Shown: one piece after another, positions 9,178-19,055 of the stretch | Layout: each line of letters opens with the position of its first letter | How positions within the stretch are numbered: the first letter of the stretch is position 1 | DNA from: Zea mays | Lineage: Eukaryota; Streptophyta; Magnoliopsida; Poales; Poaceae | Direction of reading: 5' to 3' | DNA length: 64,000 nucleotides | NCBI RefSeq assembly: GCF_902167145.1 | Contig: NC_050097.1 | Coordinates: 138,285,982 to 138,349,981, forward strand | Position numbers and translations under genes: made by a program | Notes under the pieces: generated by a model | What the model saw: the letters and a program-made list of their open reading frames with translations, nothing else | The model's database searches: none | Told to the model about the DNA's origin: nothing

Positions 9178-10539
9178 ATGGAGATGCTTCATCAACAGGT
9201 GCAGAGGAAGAAGGAAAAGATGGCCAGGCTAGCTGAACTGCAAAGGCAGATAGACGAAGCCTCTGAAGAAGTTCGTCATCTTACTCAGGATGAGCAGAAC
9301 CGAAGGCCTCAGAATAAAGACCTTCATCAGGAGGGTTTCCTCAACGAAGATGACTGGTATGAGAATTTTCACCATGGAAATTTTGCTTTTGATGATGCTT
9401 CTCCTCTGTCCGCTAAGCTGCAGGCTACACCTTGGCCTCCGTCCTACAAGCCGCCTCAGCTTCCCATATTCGATGGCCATTCAGACCCGAAGCAGTTTTT
9501 GATGAGCTACGAAGCAACAGTATCTTCGTATGGTGGCAATACTGCAGTCATGGCAAAATCTTTTGTTATGGCTGTGAGGAGTGTTGCTCAAACCTGGTAT
9601 TCCTCCCTTCGGCCAGGAACGATCACTTCATGGCAAAAGCTGAAGGACATGTTGTTAACCAGCTTCCAAGGGTTTCAGACGAAGCCGGTCACTGCTCAAG
9701 CTCTATTCCAGTGCACCCAGGATCACGAAGAATACCTTCAGGCGTATGTCCGGAGGTTCTTGCGTTTGAGGGCACATGCACCAACAGTGCCCAATGAAAT
9801 TGTCATTGAGGCCATGATCAAGGGACTTCGGCCAGGACCTTTAGCTCAGTACTTTGCTAGGAAGCCTCCTCAAACTTTGGAGAAGCTGCTCCAGAAGATG
9901 GACGAGTATATTCGTGCCGACAATGATTTTCGTCAAAGAAGGGAGGAGGCTTTCAGGTTTTCTGAAATGACTAGGGGCTTTGGAGGAAGATTTTATCCGA
10001 GGCATGTTAGGTCAATTCACAACTCTACTCAAAATGATGATAAGGGAAGTCAGCAGCAAAGGCCACAGTGCTCCTCACAGGCTTCGGGGCAACAACAAAG
10101 CTCCTTCCGGCCGCCAGCTCCAAGAGGCAGAGGCGCCAGGGGCTTCGGCGGAAGGTTTGGAGATCAACCAAGGAGAATATTTTGTTTGTTCTGTGGTGAA
10201 AACAAGGGCCATACCACCGGGATGTGCCATGTTACCATCCAGAAGCAAAAGGAGATAGCCGAAGCTGCAGCACAACAGGCTCAGCCAAAGCAAATCATGC
10301 ACACTGCTTCGTATCATTCGCCTTACATCCCAGAATATGTAGGCAACCACCCTGCAGTTTCTGTTGCTTCGGCGAGTCAACCTCAAGCTTCCTGGCAACA
10401 GCCTCCGCCTCCACCACCGCTGCAACAAGGCCAGCAGCCAGAAGGGGGCCAATATGCTCAACACCAAAGGGACTTCAGAGAACAGTCCGAAGCTCGCACA
10501 GTCAATAGCACTGTGCCAGAGTCGAAGCACATCTATTGA
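9178..10539 (+). CDS. gag: Gypsy Gag protein (copy 2, 5'-truncated)
   Basis: An open frame of 453 codons. Residues 1-45 form a charged coiled coil; about 100-270 are the retrotransposon Gag domain (VAQTWYSSLRPGTITSW, VRRFLRLRAHAPTVPNE, RKPPQTLEKLLQKMDEYI); residues about 335-350 carry a zinc knuckle variant, CLFCGENKGHTTGMC, with one residue more than usual before the His; the tail is rich in Gln and Pro. Gag assembles the virus-like particle that packages genomic RNA. Compared with copy 1, the first 60 or so codons are missing, because the join at 9168 falls inside gag. ATG 9178 is therefore an internal Met and the natural start is lost. It stops at TGA 10537, and no pol follows. Confidence 0.85.
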   Translation: MEMLHQQVQRKKEKMARLAELQRQIDEASEEVRHLTQDEQNRRPQNKDLHQEGFLNEDDWYENFHHGNFAFDDASPLSAKLQATPWPPSYKPPQLPIFDGHSDPKQFLMSYEATVSSYGGNTAVMAKSFVMAVRSVAQTWYSSLRPGTITSWQKLKDMLLTSFQGFQTKPVTAQALFQCTQDHEEYLQAYVRRFLRLRAHAPTVPNEIVIEAMIKGLRPGPLAQYFARKPPQTLEKLLQKMDEYIRADNDFRQRREEAFRFSEMTRGFGGRFYPRHVRSIHNSTQNDDKGSQQQRPQCSSQASGQQQSSFRPPAPRGRGARGFGGRFGDQPRRIFCLFCGENKGHTTGMCHVTIQKQKEIAEAAAQQAQPKQIMHTASYHSPYIPEYVGNHPAVSVASASQPQASWQQPPPPPPLQQGQQPEGGQYAQHQRDFREQSEARTVNSTVPESKHIY

Positions 10540-10849
10540 CAAATATCCTACCTTGATAGTAGTCTTTTCCATTCAGTTTTATTTTCTGTGTAATAAAGGA
10601 CATTTTTTTAAATTTCATGTAATAGTTTCGTTGTTTGCCACAAGGAAAATATATTTTCTCCACAGGCTTAAGTTGTTGAAGCTTAAAGATTTGCGATAAC
10701 AAGGAGGACCTTCGAATTATCAAAAATTCTTTGAAGCAACAAAAAGTCGTTCTAAGGAACGCAGAGTAAGTTTGCTGAAGTTACAAAAAGCCGTTCCAAA
10801 GGGAGCGCAGTGTAAGTTTTCTGCTCCAAAGTCGTTCCAAAGGGAATGC
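10540..10849 (+). other. Non-coding region after gag
   Basis: No pol frame follows gag. The sequence is AT-rich with degenerate repeats of GTTCCAAAGG and (A)GTAAG type that lead into the minisatellite. Confidence 0.6.
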
Positions 10850-11050
10850 AGAGCTTACAGCGAAAAATAAACGCTGATACCGCCTAAGTAAAAGGCGAAG
10901 CGCGAAAAGTCAACGCGAATACCGCTGAAAGTAAAAGGCGAAGAAGCTCCTAAGGGAGGCTTACAGCGAAAAATAAACGCTGATTCCGCTGAAGTAAAAG
11001 GCGAAGAAGCTCCTAAGGGAGGCTTACAGCGAAAAGTCAACGCTGATTTA
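10850..11050 (+). repeat. Minisatellite in Gypsy internal region
   Basis: About three tandem copies of a unit of roughly 64-100 bp built from CTTACAGCGAAAAATAAACG, CCGCTGAAGTAAAAGGCGAAG and AAGCTCCTAAGGGAGG blocks; the last two copies are nearly identical. The function is unknown; it sits where pol would be in an autonomous relative. Confidence 0.75.
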
Positions 11051-11749
11051 AAAAGATTATGTGTTTTATTACATGGATGTGCGTGTATCTTCGGAATAAA
11101 TACCATTTTACATAGCATAACATCATCACATCATTTCGCATGGCATAAGCATCATACATCATGCTGCATATGGCACAAGAAGGGGACACAATATCGATCT
11201 TCAGAAGAATGTTTTGAAAAAGGGGAAAATCATGCTAAGTCACAAGGAGATACACTATTGATCTTCGGAAGTGTAGCTTCGGAAAATATCTTCACGAAGC
11301 TTGGATATTCTTCATCAGAACACTACGGATATTGTTGTGATAAATGAAAATTCTTCTTCACGAAGCATGAAAAAAAAGGAAGGTGTTTTTTTCGTAAAAG
11401 ACTCAAAAACGGTACGTATGTAAAATTTCATGCATCGTAAAGAATTGAACCATAAAAAAAGACAAGTATATTACATTCAGGATTACAAGATATTATACAT
11501 ATTATATTTCAGATATTTTTACAATAGCACCTAGTCTTCCCTAAGTACTACTTCCGCAGCTTCATTCAGGAGTTGATTAACAACTTGATCCATGATAGCT
11601 TCAGCCATCTTTTTAATTTCATCGTCATCTTTCGGGGGAGGGCCCGGAGACGCTTTAGTAGGATCTGAGGGAGGGCAGGATACAGCTACATTGCTATTAC
11701 AAATTGCGAACGAAGTTTAAAATCAAAAATTACAACACAATAAAAACCA
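11051..11749. other. Non-coding region before antisense gene end
   Basis: AT-rich sequence with no coding frame. The stretch 11530-11700 is similar to the 3' end of the second antisense copy at 15656-15850, so it is probably the last exon or 3' untranslated part of the antisense gene. Confidence 0.5.
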
Positions 11750-13384
11750 TTAGTTAATACATATTTGCCCTTCGGGCTCTGCGCTTTTTTCAACAGCCTC
11801 TGCTACTTTTCTAGCATCATGGATGCCCTTTTCGCTTTTTTGGATAATTTCTCGGGCCATTTCTCGACCACCATTGTCCCAGACATCGGTGAAAAATTTT
11901 CCACCAACCATGCTAGCTTTGGCTGAAGGATCTTTTGCATCTTCGAAGGACAAGGTAGCTTCGGATTGCGCTAAAATCTTTACATGCTCGCAGCCCTTTT
12001 TCTCCAAAATGGTGGCAATCCCCCTGGCACCTGAAAAAGCACATATGTCCCCACGACTATTTAAAATTTCCTCGAAGGCCTTAGCTTCGTGATTAATCCA
12101 TTCAATGGGATCTTCGGGGTTGCCTCTTGTAAAGTTTTCTTCGCTCGAAAATGCGCCAACGCTGGCGAAGCTAGCTTTCATTTTCTTAACACACTCCATA
12201 GATTTGTCGTAGCATCTTTTCTTGGACGAACGAAGCTCTTCAACAGTTCCTTCTAAATGATTTGCCCATTGGTCGCTGAGTTCTCGCCTCGTTTCTTCAT
12301 GTATGCGTTCCTCTTTAGCTCTGGCTAGTTGTTTTCGAAGATCTTCAATTTCACGCTTCTGAGCCTCAGCTTGACCTTTAAAAGTAGCTTTGTCTTCTTT
12401 TATTCTATTTATCAATGAATGCAATATTTTATCTTTTTCGAGACCTTCGTTCCTTAGTTCAATTACTTCGGAACGAAGGTTGCTCAGGGCCATAACACAC
12501 CCTTCATCTTCAGCAACTTTTTGGGCCCTAAGGGCATTACTAAGTATAAGGCCCTGCAAAGAAAAATGTATGTGCGTCAATAAATTTAAGCAAACGAAAA
12601 ATTTTGGTTTTAAGAAAAAATACAAAGACCTCATTTTTTGCACCTTTAAGCTATTGTACGCCAAGCTGTCGGCCAGCTCATTTTTCGACAACACCGAGAG
12701 CCCGTCTTCAAGTGTTGGGAATCCGAAGCTCTTGCTCATCTCCCGACAGACAGAAATCTCCTTGCTGTCAGGGAGACAATACAAGAAGTCTTCTTCTCCG
12801 CTGCCGTTGAATATCAACGCCCCCTTTGGATATTTCAGTTTTTGGGCGTAAAACTGGGCTTCTTGCTTTTCTTTTTCAGACAACTTTTTCCCCGAAGCAT
12901 GTCGAACAATATAATCAAGGACTTTGGGGGATGCTTCGGGGGCAACAGCACTGATTTCTTCAACAAGAATTGGCTCTGTCATTTTTTCTTCCTCGGTTTC
13001 CAAGGATTTTACCTTCGTGGGCTCTGAAGGCCCAGCTTCAGTCTCAGTTTGTTGCTTTGGAGCTTCAGCATCAAAGATTTCAGTTTCCGCTTCGGAAGTT
13101 TCAATAGTCTTCTTCGGAGTCGTGCTTGAGGACTCAATTGTCTCCAGAACATCTAGCACAGTGACCATTCTTTTTCTTTTTGGGGTCACCGCTGGGCCCT
13201 TTTGGTTTTTTGTTGTCTCAACACTTGCTGAAGGACTTAAAATTTCCAATATTTTCGTTCCTTCAGTACTCGGTTCTTCTGCTTTTTCTGCTGAAGGTGC
13301 TTCAGCTTTTTCTTCGAACTTCGGCTCTGAAGTTAGTTCTTTAATTTCGGTGGCCGAAGAGGTTTCACCGGCGAACTCATGCAC
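11750..13384 (-). CDS. Antisense gene of Gypsy element, C-terminal coiled-coil part
   Basis: A 544-codon frame on the - strand, opposite to gag. The first 200 residues are acidic and Ser/Thr/Glu-rich; then comes EKQEAQFYAQKLKYPKGALI, then a long charged coiled-coil segment. A 90-bp intron at 12554-12643 is read through in frame in this conceptual translation; when spliced the protein is 30 residues shorter. The upstream frame (13426-14676) ends 41 bases away, and the same gene in the second copy suggests that the two were one protein separated here by a single-base slip near the A-rich run at about 13500-13510. No enzymatic motif is visible. Related proteins are annotated in grasses only as 'putative gypsy-type transposon' proteins; the role is unknown. 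Confidence 0.65.
   Translation of the reverse strand: MHEFAGETSSATEIKELTSEPKFEEKAEAPSAEKAEEPSTEGTKILEILSPSASVETTKNQKGPAVTPKRKRMVTVLDVLETIESSSTTPKKTIETSEAETEIFDAEAPKQQTETEAGPSEPTKVKSLETEEEKMTEPILVEEISAVAPEASPKVLDYIVRHASGKKLSEKEKQEAQFYAQKLKYPKGALIFNGSGEEDFLYCLPDSKEISVCREMSKSFGFPTLEDGLSVLSKNELADSLAYNSLKVQKMRSLYFFLKPKFFVCLNLLTHIHFSLQGLILSNALRAQKVAEDEGCVMALSNLRSEVIELRNEGLEKDKILHSLINRIKEDKATFKGQAEAQKREIEDLRKQLARAKEERIHEETRRELSDQWANHLEGTVEELRSSKKRCYDKSMECVKKMKASFASVGAFSSEENFTRGNPEDPIEWINHEAKAFEEILNSRGDICAFSGARGIATILEKKGCEHVKILAQSEATLSFEDAKDPSAKASMVGGKFFTDVWDNGGREMAREIIQKSEKGIHDARKVAEAVEKSAEPEGQICIN
12554..12643 (-). other. Spliceosomal intron in antisense gene
   Basis: On the - strand the exon ends AAG, then GTGCAAAAAATG, and the intron closes with a pyrimidine-rich TTTCTTTGCAG before GGCCTTATACTT. 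The 90 bp are phase 0 and contain no stop. The second copy has an intron at exactly the same codon (16676-16760, GTGAGA...TTTTGTAG), 85 bp long and very different in sequence, while the flanking exons stay alike. Confidence 0.85.
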
Positions 13385-13425
13385 TATAGCTGGTTCAATG
13401 TAGCGTGGCCGGTGTGTGAGAACTT

Positions 13426-14676
13426 TTACCCTTTGTCTCTTCGGCGCTGGCTCGCTGGGAGCGTCTGAAGCAGTTTCCTGTGCAGAAGTTGCGCTTTTCT
13501 TTTTTGGCCCCGCGTTGGATACTGGTAGTCGGGGTACACAAACCCAATTGCGTCAAACACTCGGTTCAGTCTTTTCTTTTTCCGGCCTCCAAAGGCTGCT
13601 GACAATGCAGTATCTTCGGCCTTTGAATAAACCGCAAGTAGTTCATCACTTACATTTTCAATGCTTTTTAGCCAGTCATCATCTGGCTCTACGAATTTGT
13701 CTCCGAATTTGAAAGTATACTTCAGCCTGATAAGTCCACCTTCGTCAGCCTCCTTTATAGTCTCTTGTGGCATTTCCCATTTTTCCGCGAGCGGCCATAC
13801 TCTGAAGGCAATATGCTCTTGGACCAAATCTCTCGTTCCAATAAAAGAACAAATAACTCCGAAGGCTCTCTGGCATTCTTCGGCAGCTTCATTCATTTCA
13901 ACCTTCGGCCTCCGTAGGCCGAAGCTTTGCCAAATAGGGCGCATAATTATACCTTTAATATCTTCCCGTGTTTTCAGGTCATTCTTCACATAAAACCATT
14001 CTGTCATCCAGTCGCCGGGCCATCTCTTCCGAAAGGTTGGCACGGGACAGCTTGACCCAGACCGAGAAACGAAACTGTAGCAGCCAAAATTATTGTGATA
14101 CTGTTCCTTACCCCAGGGTTTTGTCTCGTATGATAATTCGTGTATGTTGCATAAACTTTTCGCATCAGGTTCCAGACCTTGGCTTCTCACGGCCCACACG
14201 AAGATATTCAGCCTTATGATTGCTTCGGGGGTAAGTTGGTGAAGATAGACTTCAAATATTTTCAGCACCTCTACGACAAAGTTGCTCAGGGGAAATCGTA
14301 GTCCAGCTTTCAAAAAGCTTCGGTACACTACGACTTCATTTTCTTCAGGGTTCGGACAAGTCTTTTCTCCTTCGTCGGCCCTCACAACGGACAAGTCCCG
14401 GAAATATCTTCCCCTCATGTTGACAAGATGATTTTTTTTGATACTTGATTTGCCGAAAACCGCATGGCTTGGTCGCCAAGGGCGATCTTCGGAGTCTTCA
14501 CCACCACTATCCACATCATAACTGTCGCTGTCATCAGTATCTTCAGACAAACCTTCTAAAATCTCTTTGGTGATTTTTTCTGTATTGGTCTTCGACATTG
14601 CTATAAGAAACCCCAGGTTTTTCTCTTCAGAGAGACTCAGCTTCATCTCGGCAGCAGCCTTCTTATCTTCAGACAT
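13426..14676 (-). CDS. Antisense gene, N-terminal PF04195-like domain
   Basis: Read from ATG 14676; four codons upstream only a GTG is open. It encodes about 416 residues. The acidic N-terminus is followed by a domain containing FLKAGLRFPL, EVYLHQLTPEAIIRLNIF, PTFRKRWPGDW and QEHIAFRVWPLAEKW, matching the plant 'putative gypsy-type transposon' family (PF04195). It is the best preserved of three copies in the window (also 17566-18761 and 5301-6701). The domain's biochemical function is not established. A TATA box lies 145-152 bases upstream. It ends in an out-of-frame tail before a stop at 13426; the second copy indicates that the true reading passes into the 11750-13384 frame. Such a gene would be transcribed against the genomic RNA of the element. 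Confidence 0.7.
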   Translation of the reverse strand: MSEDKKAAAEMKLSLSEEKNLGFLIAMSKTNTEKITKEILEGLSEDTDDSDSYDVDSGGEDSEDRPWRPSHAVFGKSSIKKNHLVNMRGRYFRDLSVVRADEGEKTCPNPEENEVVVYRSFLKAGLRFPLSNFVVEVLKIFEVYLHQLTPEAIIRLNIFVWAVRSQGLEPDAKSLCNIHELSYETKPWGKEQYHNNFGCYSFVSRSGSSCPVPTFRKRWPGDWMTEWFYVKNDLKTREDIKGIIMRPIWQSFGLRRPKVEMNEAAEECQRAFGVICSFIGTRDLVQEHIAFRVWPLAEKWEMPQETIKEADEGGLIRLKYTFKFGDKFVEPDDDWLKSIENVSDELLAVYSKAEDTALSAAFGGRKKKRLNRVFDAIGFVYPDYQYPTRGQKRKAQLLHRKLLQTLPASQRRRDKG

Positions 14677-14820
14677 CTTCGGAAACACTAAAAAACTATT
14701 TTCAACGCCGAAGCTTAAAAACTTAAAAAGCTAAGCAAGTCTTGGTGCGCAAGAGCTAAAAATTGAGTGAGCAAGAGCAGATGGCAAGAGAGCGTACCAA
14801 ATGAGCTCGCGGTATGCTCT

Positions 14821-14828
14821 TATTTATA
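14821..14828 (-). promoter_or_regulatory. TATA box of antisense gene
   Basis: TATAAATA on the - strand, 145-152 bases before the ATG at 14676. The second copy has the same octamer at 18891-18898, about 130-137 bases before its ATG. The conservation in two diverged copies supports a real promoter for the antisense gene, distinct from the LTR promoter. Confidence 0.7.
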
Positions 14829-14971
14829 CGCCCAGTGCGTTGAAAATTGGAAGACCCCGCTTGTCAGTGAATGTTGCTATTCTAGCAAAGGGAAGGTGTT
14901 TTTTCGGACCTTCGGCTTAAGGCCTTTGTCCATGTCGCAATCTAAATTTATTATTCTAACAAATTAATATT

Positions 14972-14983
14972 GCGAGGGGCTAC
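14972..14983 (+). other. Polypurine tract before inner LTR
   Basis: GCGAGGGGCTAC directly precedes the inner LTR; the same sequence precedes the outer 3' LTR at 19044-19055. Confidence 0.75.
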
Positions 14984-15652
14984 TGTTGGGGGCCTTCGGC
15001 TTCCGAAGGTCCTCAAAAACAAGATTTAACAGTGTTTCTGGAGTATAATGTGTGAACAGGTATCTTCGGACTCGAGTCGATATCACAGTAGGAGAAGCCC
15101 AAATAATGCGAAGGTTGATACAGCGCTGAAGATGTGAGCAGGAAAGCTTCGGCGTGGTAGCAGAAAAGGAAACCGACTTAAAGATGAAAAGGCTATTCAG
15201 ACCTCGGTGGATTACTATAGAATTACTACCAAATGTAAAGGGCATGGATGTAATTTTATATGGGCTGTGTCCCGTGCCTATAAATAGGTGAACAGTACCC
15301 CCGTACTGCGCACGCTGACTTGGCATTTGCTTTTGCGTCACGCTTGTACTTTCGCCTTCTTTCAAGCCGAAGGTACATTTGTAATTTGATATTATTTCTA
15401 ATTTTCTATAATAATAATACAGAAATGAGTTGACAATAATGCATGATGGTTTATGCTATCTTTTGTGTCTCATATGATTCTTTCTTCATTATTATATGTT
15501 GAATTTATGAAGGTATGTCCTTCATAACCTTCGTCCGAAAATCATTATGTCCTAAGGGAAATAATGCTTCGAAGGACGAAGGACATTAACGTTTAACATT
15601 TCTTGTGTTGCCTTGTTCTTAATTCATAGCATTTGAGAACAAGTCCCCAACA
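14984..15652 (+). repeat. Inner LTR (subfamily 2)
   Basis: A 669-bp LTR, TGTTGGGGGCC...CCCCAACA. The U3 part is unrelated in detail to the outer LTRs, but the TATA block (15279-15286) and the last 250 bp align with them. It is a 3' LTR in context, since a purine tract precedes it and no primer site follows; its partner 5' LTR is absent. Confidence 0.88.
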
Positions 15653-15655
15653 AAT

Positions 15656-18600
15656 TTAATCTTCTTTCAGTATCTTTTCAGCGGCTTCATGCAATAGTCT
15701 GTCGACGGCTTCGTTAACAACTTCGTTAGCAATCTTCATTACATCTAAAGCCTCTTTCATAACAGGGTCAGCTTTAGGGTTGTATGTTTCCGGTGGTGGC
15801 GAAAGGTCGGCTGTAATAAAGAACATAATGGTGAATTTCGAACCTAGAAACAAACAACGAGACAAAAGTTTTAAAAGGATACCTATAATCATTGTCTGTT
15901 CAGCAGCTTCTTCAACTTGCTTTGCCTCCTCTCGAGCGTTGTGAGATTCTTTTTCACTCTTTTTTATGGCTTCATCGGCCATCTCACGGCCGCCCTTCAT
16001 CCAAATATCAGAATAGAACTTTCCGCCCATCAAAGAAGCTTCCGCCGAAGGTTCCTTCGTGTCGTCCGCTGAGAAGATGGCTTCTTCCTGGGCTACAACC
16101 TTAACATGTTCACAGTCGGTTTTCTCCAAAATTGCTGCAACCCCTCGTGCACCGACGACGGCACAAAAGTCTCCACGGTCGCTGAGTATTTCTTCAGAAG
16201 CTTCGACCTCTTCGCCAATCCACTGGATAACCCCTTCGGGATCGCCACGGATAAATTTTTGCTCTGATGAGTATGCTCCCACCTTTGCGAAGCTATCTTT
16301 CAGTTTCTTCGCATATTCCATGGATACTTCGTAGCATTTTTATTTAGAGTCTCAAAGTTCTTCAATGTTCTTCTGCACCTTGGCTCTCTCCATTTCACTT
16401 ATTTCTTGCTTAGCCTTCGCAACTTCGAAATTTTCATTTATTTCAGCAAGTTTTTTCTTTAAATCTTCAACCTCGGCTTTGTGAGCTTCGGCTTGTGCGT
16501 TAAGCTTGGCTTCATTGGTTTTCATCTTATCCACTAAGGAGAGCAGTATTTTGTCTTTTTCAAGAGCTTCATTCATCTGTGTAATAACCTCTGATCGAAG
16601 ATTTCCAAGAGCCAGCTGGCAGGTTTCATCTTCTGCTTTCTTTTGGGCCTTTAGAGCCTTGCTCAGAATTAAGCCCTACAAAAACAAAGGATGAGCACAT
16701 ACTGATAAAGAAATAAGCTATAAAATTAATCTATTTTCCAACAAGTTAAAATATTCTCACCTTCAGACTGTTATAGGCAAGGCTATCTGCAAGCTGGTTC
16801 TTTGTCATTGCAGACAAGCCTAGTTCAAGCTTCAGATATCCTACATTGTTTGCCATCTTCTGACAGACATGTATCTCCTTATTGTCTGCCAGACAATAAA
16901 GGAAGTCATCTTCGTCATTGCCACTATACACCAAGGACCCTCGAGGGTATTTCAGATCCCTGGAATAATGTTGCGCTTTGGCAATTTGCTCCTTCGATAA
17001 TTTTTCCCTAAAGCATGTCACACTATGAATTCCAATTCTTCGATTGGCGCTCCGGGGGTAGGAGATTAATATTCTTCAGCAGCACCCTCTTTTTCCAACA
17101 TTAATGGTGCTTCGACAGCCCCCGAAGGTCTTGTTTTGGTACCTTCTTCAGCAGCCTCCGAAGATCTTGCTTCGGTAGGGGCTGGTGGTCCAGCTTCAGT
17201 AGTGGTTTGTGCCATGGTAGCTTCGCTAGATTTCCTTAGGGCTTCACCCTCTGCAGCGGGTGCTGAGACAGGAGTCGACGCCTTTACAGGTTCTATAACA
17301 GTGTCCAATACGCTGGCCATCCTTCTCCTCTTCGGAGTTACTATAGCAATCTTTGGTACCTTCGTTAGTTCTGTCTCCTGCAATGGACTCAAAGCTTTCA
17401 GTTTCTCCACTGCTATCTTCGAATTTGGCTCTTCGGCCGATTCTATCTTAGCCTCGGCAGGAGTGGGGCGATGGGGCTCAGATGCGCAAGAAGACCCCTC
17501 ATTCAGCTTCGGCACTACGACCGTTTCAATGTGCCTGGGCCGGTGAGTCAGAACCTTAATCTTTTTTACTTCGGCGTGCTAGAAGTCGCCGAAGTAGCAG
17601 TTTTCCTCTTCTTCCCTTGCCTTCGCGCAGGGTAACAATAGTCCGGATACATGAATCTGATGACATCAAAAACTCTATTCAGTCTCTTCTTGCCCCAACC
17701 TCCGAAGGCTGTTGTCATGGCTTCATCCTCAGCCCTTGAGTAAGCACCAAGCAGCTCATCACTGGTTGCTTTGATGGCATCCAGCCAGTCGTCATTTGGC
17801 TCATCGAACTGGTTCCTGTACTTGAATGTATATTTCAGATAGACCAAACCACCTTCGCTGGACCCAGCGGCAGTTTCCTTCGTCATCTCCCATCCACTTC
17901 CCAGCGGCCACACTCTATAAGCAATATGTTCTTGGACTAAGTCCCTGGTGCCTATGTAAGTGCATACTGTGTTAAAAGCAGCCTGCTACGCTTGTATGTC
18001 ATTCCCAAGGGCAAGGGATGGCCTTCTAATGCCGAAGTGAGACCATATAGGACGTTGGATAATCCCCTTGATGTCTTCCCTTTTAACTAGATTATTTTCA
18101 CATAGAACCACTCCTACATCCAGGCTCCTGGCCATCTCTTGCGGAATGTTGGAACAGGGTTGCTCACCTCAGAGCGGGTTACGAAGCCATAGCAACCAAA
18201 GCTGTTGTGATATTGCTCTTTTCTAGTGCCCTTCGTCTCATAAGACAATTCATGCATGTTGCAGAAGCATTTTGCATTTGGTTCTACCCCTTGGCTCCTC
18301 ATGGCCCAGATATAGATCCCTATCTTGATGATAGCTTCGGGAGTAAGCTGATGAAGGTAAATTTCAAAAGTTTTCAGGATTTCGACTAGTATCTTATCCA
18401 GAGGGAATCAAAGCCCTGCTTTCATGAAGCTTCTATAAATGACCACTTCGTCAGCTTCGGGCAGGGGGACATTATTCTCCCCTCTAGCCCTCACAATAGA
18501 AATGTCACAGCAATACCTTCCCCTCATTGCATCAATTTGACCTTGCTTGATCGTCGACTTCTCGAAGACAACATGGCTTGGCCTCTAGGGCCGATCTTCG

Positions 18601-18761
18601 GCACCCTCATTCTCACTTTCTGCATCAAAATCTTCACTATCACTAGAACTCTCAGATATCCCATCTAGTGTCTCATGAGCAATCTTTTCGGCATTGGTCC
18701 TCTCCATAGCTTCGTAAAATTCGGACATCGCTGAGTCGACAGTCTTCTTCTCGTCATCCAT
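15656..18761 (-). pseudogene. Decayed second copy of antisense gene
   Basis: Collinear with 11750-14676: N-terminal acidic region from ATG 18761 (MDDEKKTVDSAMSEFYEAM), PF04195-like pieces at 18114-18302 and 17566-17913, Ser/Glu-rich middle at 17066-17515, QIAKAQHYSRDLKYPRGSLV at 16746-17021, intron at 16676-16760, coiled coil at 16352-16576 and C-terminal part at 15656-16321. Stops and frameshifts separate these blocks. Around 17570 the frame leading into the THRPRHIE segment is offset by one base from the upstream reading, as in the first copy. This copy belongs with the outer LTRs. Confidence 0.8.
16676..16760 (-). other. Intron in second antisense copy
   Basis: An 85-bp intron with GTGAGA donor and TTTTGTAG acceptor on the - strand, between the same two codons as the intron at 12554-12643. 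Confidence 0.8.
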
Positions 18762-18890
18762 CAAATAAAACCTTGTTGCAATGCCGAAGCTTAAAATCTG
18801 AGCAAAACTCGACAAAGCAAGAAAATTTAAAATGGCAAGCACAGTGTAAGCAACTGAAATGGCACAAGAAACGCTTTCAATACGAGCTCC

Positions 18891-18898
18891 TATTTATA
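18891..18898 (-). promoter_or_regulatory. TATA box of second antisense copy
   Basis: TATAAATA on the - strand, about 130-137 bases upstream of the decayed copy's ATG at 18761, matching the spacing in the better copy. Confidence 0.65.
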
Positions 18899-19043
18899 TG
18901 CCTAGCGCTCCACGATTTGGTGGGTCCGGCATGTCAGTGTCGTTCGCTATTCTAGTGAAGGGAAGGTGTTTTTTCGAACCTTCGCCTAAAGGCCTTCGTT
19001 CACATTGCAGTCTAAATCTGTTACAAGGAAACAAATTAATACT

Positions 19044-19055
19044 GCGAGGGGCTAC
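19044..19055 (+). other. Polypurine tract before outer 3' LTR
   Basis: GCGAGGGGCTAC, identical to the tract at 14972-14983, directly abuts the outer 3' LTR. Confidence 0.75.
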
